Origin: Strigomonas culicis
Taxonomy: Eukaryota; Euglenozoa; Kinetoplastea; Trypanosomatida; Trypanosomatidae
Length of the DNA: 33,135 nucleotides
NCBI GenBank assembly: GCA_000482145.1
Contig: AUXH01000161.1
Span: forward strand, 1 to 33,135
Reading direction: 5' to 3'
Under the pieces are notes generated by a model, which was given only the letters and a program-made list of their open reading frames with translations, did not search any database and had not been told where the DNA came from. Position numbers and translations under genes: made by a program. Below, piece after piece: positions 31,733 to 33,135 of this stretch (the first letter of the stretch is position 1; each line of letters starts with the position of its first letter).

Positions 31733-32356
31733 CTACTCGTCCACCTTTTTAGCCTCCATTCCCTTGGGCGGCTGGACCTCCACCTTCTTCTTGCCCACGT
31801 CCTCCCAGTTGGTCGAGAGCACGGTGCCGCCGCTCTCGACGAACGACTTCACCATCGCGCGGCGCTGTTCGTCGGTGCCGTCGCCGTAGATTTGCTTGAA
31901 GAGCTGATTGAGCGCCGCCTCGCCCTGCGGCTTCTCATCTTCCTCATCGATTTTGATGCTATTCCAGTTCTTGCCACGGCTGTTGGGGTAGACCAGTTCG
32001 CTGGCGCTGGTGGGGAGGTTACCGGCGGGGGGCACCGCCACATCTTCCTGCTGGCCTTCTCCCTCCACCGACGGCCACTGGTGCGCGGTGCTCTTCCGCA
32101 CGGTCACCTCCACCTTCATGGGCCGCACCGAGACCTCCGCGGCGCTATCGGACAGCGTGCCGTACAGAGGGTTGGCGGTGTAGTTGTACTCTCTGCCGTT
32201 GGCGTCGAGGCGGATGGTGACATCTAGGCTGCGCTCCGTCTTGGTGACGACCACGTCCGTATCGAGGCGCTCCTTCACGTAGAAGGTGAGGGTCAACACC
32301 TCTGCCACTTGGAACCACTCCATCCGCACCTTGCCTTCGAAGTTTTTAGTCGTCAT
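31733..32356 (-). CDS. SGT1: SGT1-type co-chaperone (CS + SGS domains, no TPR)
   Basis: The 207-residue protein has an N-terminal CS (p23-like) domain (about 7-88) with VRMEWFQVAEVLTLTFYVKE and PLYGTLSD. A short acidic linker follows, then a full SGS domain (about 120-205). The SGS core YPNSRGKNWNSI, QGEAALNQLFKQIYGDGTDE and KSFVESGGTVLSTNWEDVGK is nearly diagnostic for SGT1. There is no TPR region before the CS domain, and the start follows a good splice acceptor, so the short form appears genuine. SGT1 links HSP90 to client complexes, classically SKP1/SCF ubiquitin ligases and the kinetochore. The CS domain contacts HSP90 and the SGS domain contacts clients or HSP70. Without a TPR, direct SKP1 binding through that domain is not expected. 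Confidence 0.93.
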   Translation of the reverse strand: MTTKNFEGKVRMEWFQVAEVLTLTFYVKERLDTDVVVTKTERSLDVTIRLDANGREYNYTANPLYGTLSDSAAEVSVRPMKVEVTVRKSTAHQWPSVEGEGQQEDVAVPPAGNLPTSASELVYPNSRGKNWNSIKIDEEDEKPQGEAALNQLFKQIYGDGTDEQRRAMVKSFVESGGTVLSTNWEDVGKKKVEVQPPKGMEAKKVDE

Positions 32357-32394
32357 TTTCCTTAAGTGTTTGTTATTTCTTTTTAGTAGAACTC

Positions 32395-32458
32395 CTCAGT
32401 AAAAAGGAAAAAAAAACAAAGCAAGAAAGACACAGTGTGGAAAGAGGAGAAAGAGACA
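32395..32458 (-). promoter_or_regulatory. Trans-splicing acceptor for SGT1
   Basis: A minus-strand pyrimidine-rich tract (32458-32401) is followed by AG at 32396-32395, about 40 bases before the ATG at 32356. Confidence 0.5.
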
Positions 32459-32613
32459 CTTATTGACTATCATGGCAGTTATTCTATCCTCAGAGTGAAC
32501 GTTCATTTTTTCCTTGTTTGGTTTCGAGATGGATCCACTATTGTTCTCTCTCTTTTTTTTTTTGTAGGTCAAATCAAATGAATGTAAAATCATAAAAAAA
32601 TGAACATGGTGAT

Positions 32614-33135
32614 CTAGTTCTTGGCGAACTTCTTACCGCGCGCATCCGACTTCCCGCGAGACACGACCTCCAGCACGTTGTAGCGGATGGTCTTGCTGAG
32701 GGGGCGGCACTGGCCGACGATGACCTCGTCGCCCTGTTTGGGGTCGAAGCACGGGGAGCAGTGCACGGCCAGGGACTTGTGGCGCTTCTGGTAACGCTGG
32801 TACTTCTTGATGAAGTGGAGGTAGTTGCGGCGGATGATGAGCGTGCGCTTCATCTTCTTGGAGTGCACGAGGCCGCGCAGCAGGCGGCCGCGGATGACGA
32901 CATTGCTCGTGAAGGGGCACTTGCGGTCGATGTACTTCCCGTTGATGGCGGCCTTGGGCGTCTTGAAGCCAAGACCGACCTTCTTGAAGTAGCGGATGTG
33001 GCCGGAGGCGTTCACGTGCTTCTTGCTGGGGCGGTGCAGGTTCTCGTTCACAGCGGTCTGGCGCTGGTACGCCTTCTCGTGCTGGATGGTCGCATCGACC
33101 GCGTGGGAGCGGAAGTACTGAGGCTGCTGAGACAT
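32614..33135 (-). CDS. RPS11: 40S ribosomal protein S11 (uS17)
   Basis: The 173-residue product is an eukaryotic S11/uS17. It contains GLGFKTPKAAINGKYIDRKC then PFTSNVVIRGRLLRG, the strand MKRTLIIRRNYLHFIKKYQR then YQKRHKSLAVHCSPCF, and the OB-fold end GQCRPLSKTIRYNVLEV. It is part of the small ribosomal subunit body and contacts 18S rRNA. The ATG coincides with the last bases of the window, so a longer N-terminus cannot be excluded. The visible N-terminus already extends about 15 residues beyond the human protein, so this is probably the true start. It is the promoter-proximal gene of the right cluster within this window, and its codon use is the least Ala/Arg-biased. Confidence 0.97.
   Translation of the reverse strand: MSQQPQYFRSHAVDATIQHEKAYQRQTAVNENLHRPSKKHVNASGHIRYFKKVGLGFKTPKAAINGKYIDRKCPFTSNVVIRGRLLRGLVHSKKMKRTLIIRRNYLHFIKKYQRYQKRHKSLAVHCSPCFDPKQGDEVIVGQCRPLSKTIRYNVLEVVSRGKSDARGKKFAKN

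Noticed and set aside
1..33135. Transposons, retroposon remnants or integrated virus
   Set aside because: No reverse transcriptase, transposase, long terminal repeat or target-site duplication was recognised, and all long frames belong to ordinary eukaryotic proteins.

Overview
The window looks like nuclear DNA of a trypanosomatid (kinetoplastid) protist. All genes are intronless and lie in two long unidirectional clusters. Nearly every gene is preceded by a polypyrimidine tract followed by an AG, the acceptor signature of spliced-leader trans-splicing. Coding DNA is extremely GC-rich and encodes Ala/Arg-rich proteins, while the gaps are AT-rich with homopolymers and TA/CA/GA microsatellites. 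The species cannot be named from the sequence alone. Nothing points to a bacterium, plasmid, virus or transposon.

Left cluster (plus strand, 1-7380). It holds the 3' end of a probable WD40/coiled-coil protein, a small coiled-coil protein, the flagellar central-pair armadillo protein PF16/SPAG6, a SET-like (SETD3/LSMT-type) protein with altered signature residues, a small Tho1/SARNP-like protein built on RxxRFG repeats, and a protein with one clear and one possible ubiquitin-like domain.

Convergent strand switch (7381-8249). The two clusters face each other here. On the plus strand the core (about 7718-7901) is a G-rich degenerate repeat with interspersed TTAGGG-type telomeric units and at least three perfect G-quadruplex consensus motifs. 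This fits a transcription-termination / base-J region and is the strongest non-coding signal in the window.

Right cluster (minus strand, 33135 down to 8250). In transcription order: 40S ribosomal protein S11 (uS17), SGT1-type CS+SGS co-chaperone, a TBC1D20/Gyp8-like tail-anchored Rab GAP, a tandem AAA+ protein with a degenerate first ATPase domain and an altered Walker B in the second, a CCDC180-like giant coiled-coil protein, a 1730-residue alpha-solenoid-like protein, an EFR3-like plasma-membrane scaffold, a myotubularin-family phosphatase with a half FYVE-like finger, an unrecognised 256-residue protein, and a C2-domain protein with a Pro/Gln-rich tail.

Two functional themes recur. One is the flagellum (PF16, CCDC180-like). 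The other is membrane identity and phosphoinositides (EFR3-like next to myotubularin, plus C2 and TBC proteins). Kinetoplastid gene clusters are not operons in the bacterial sense, so adjacency alone is weak evidence of shared function.
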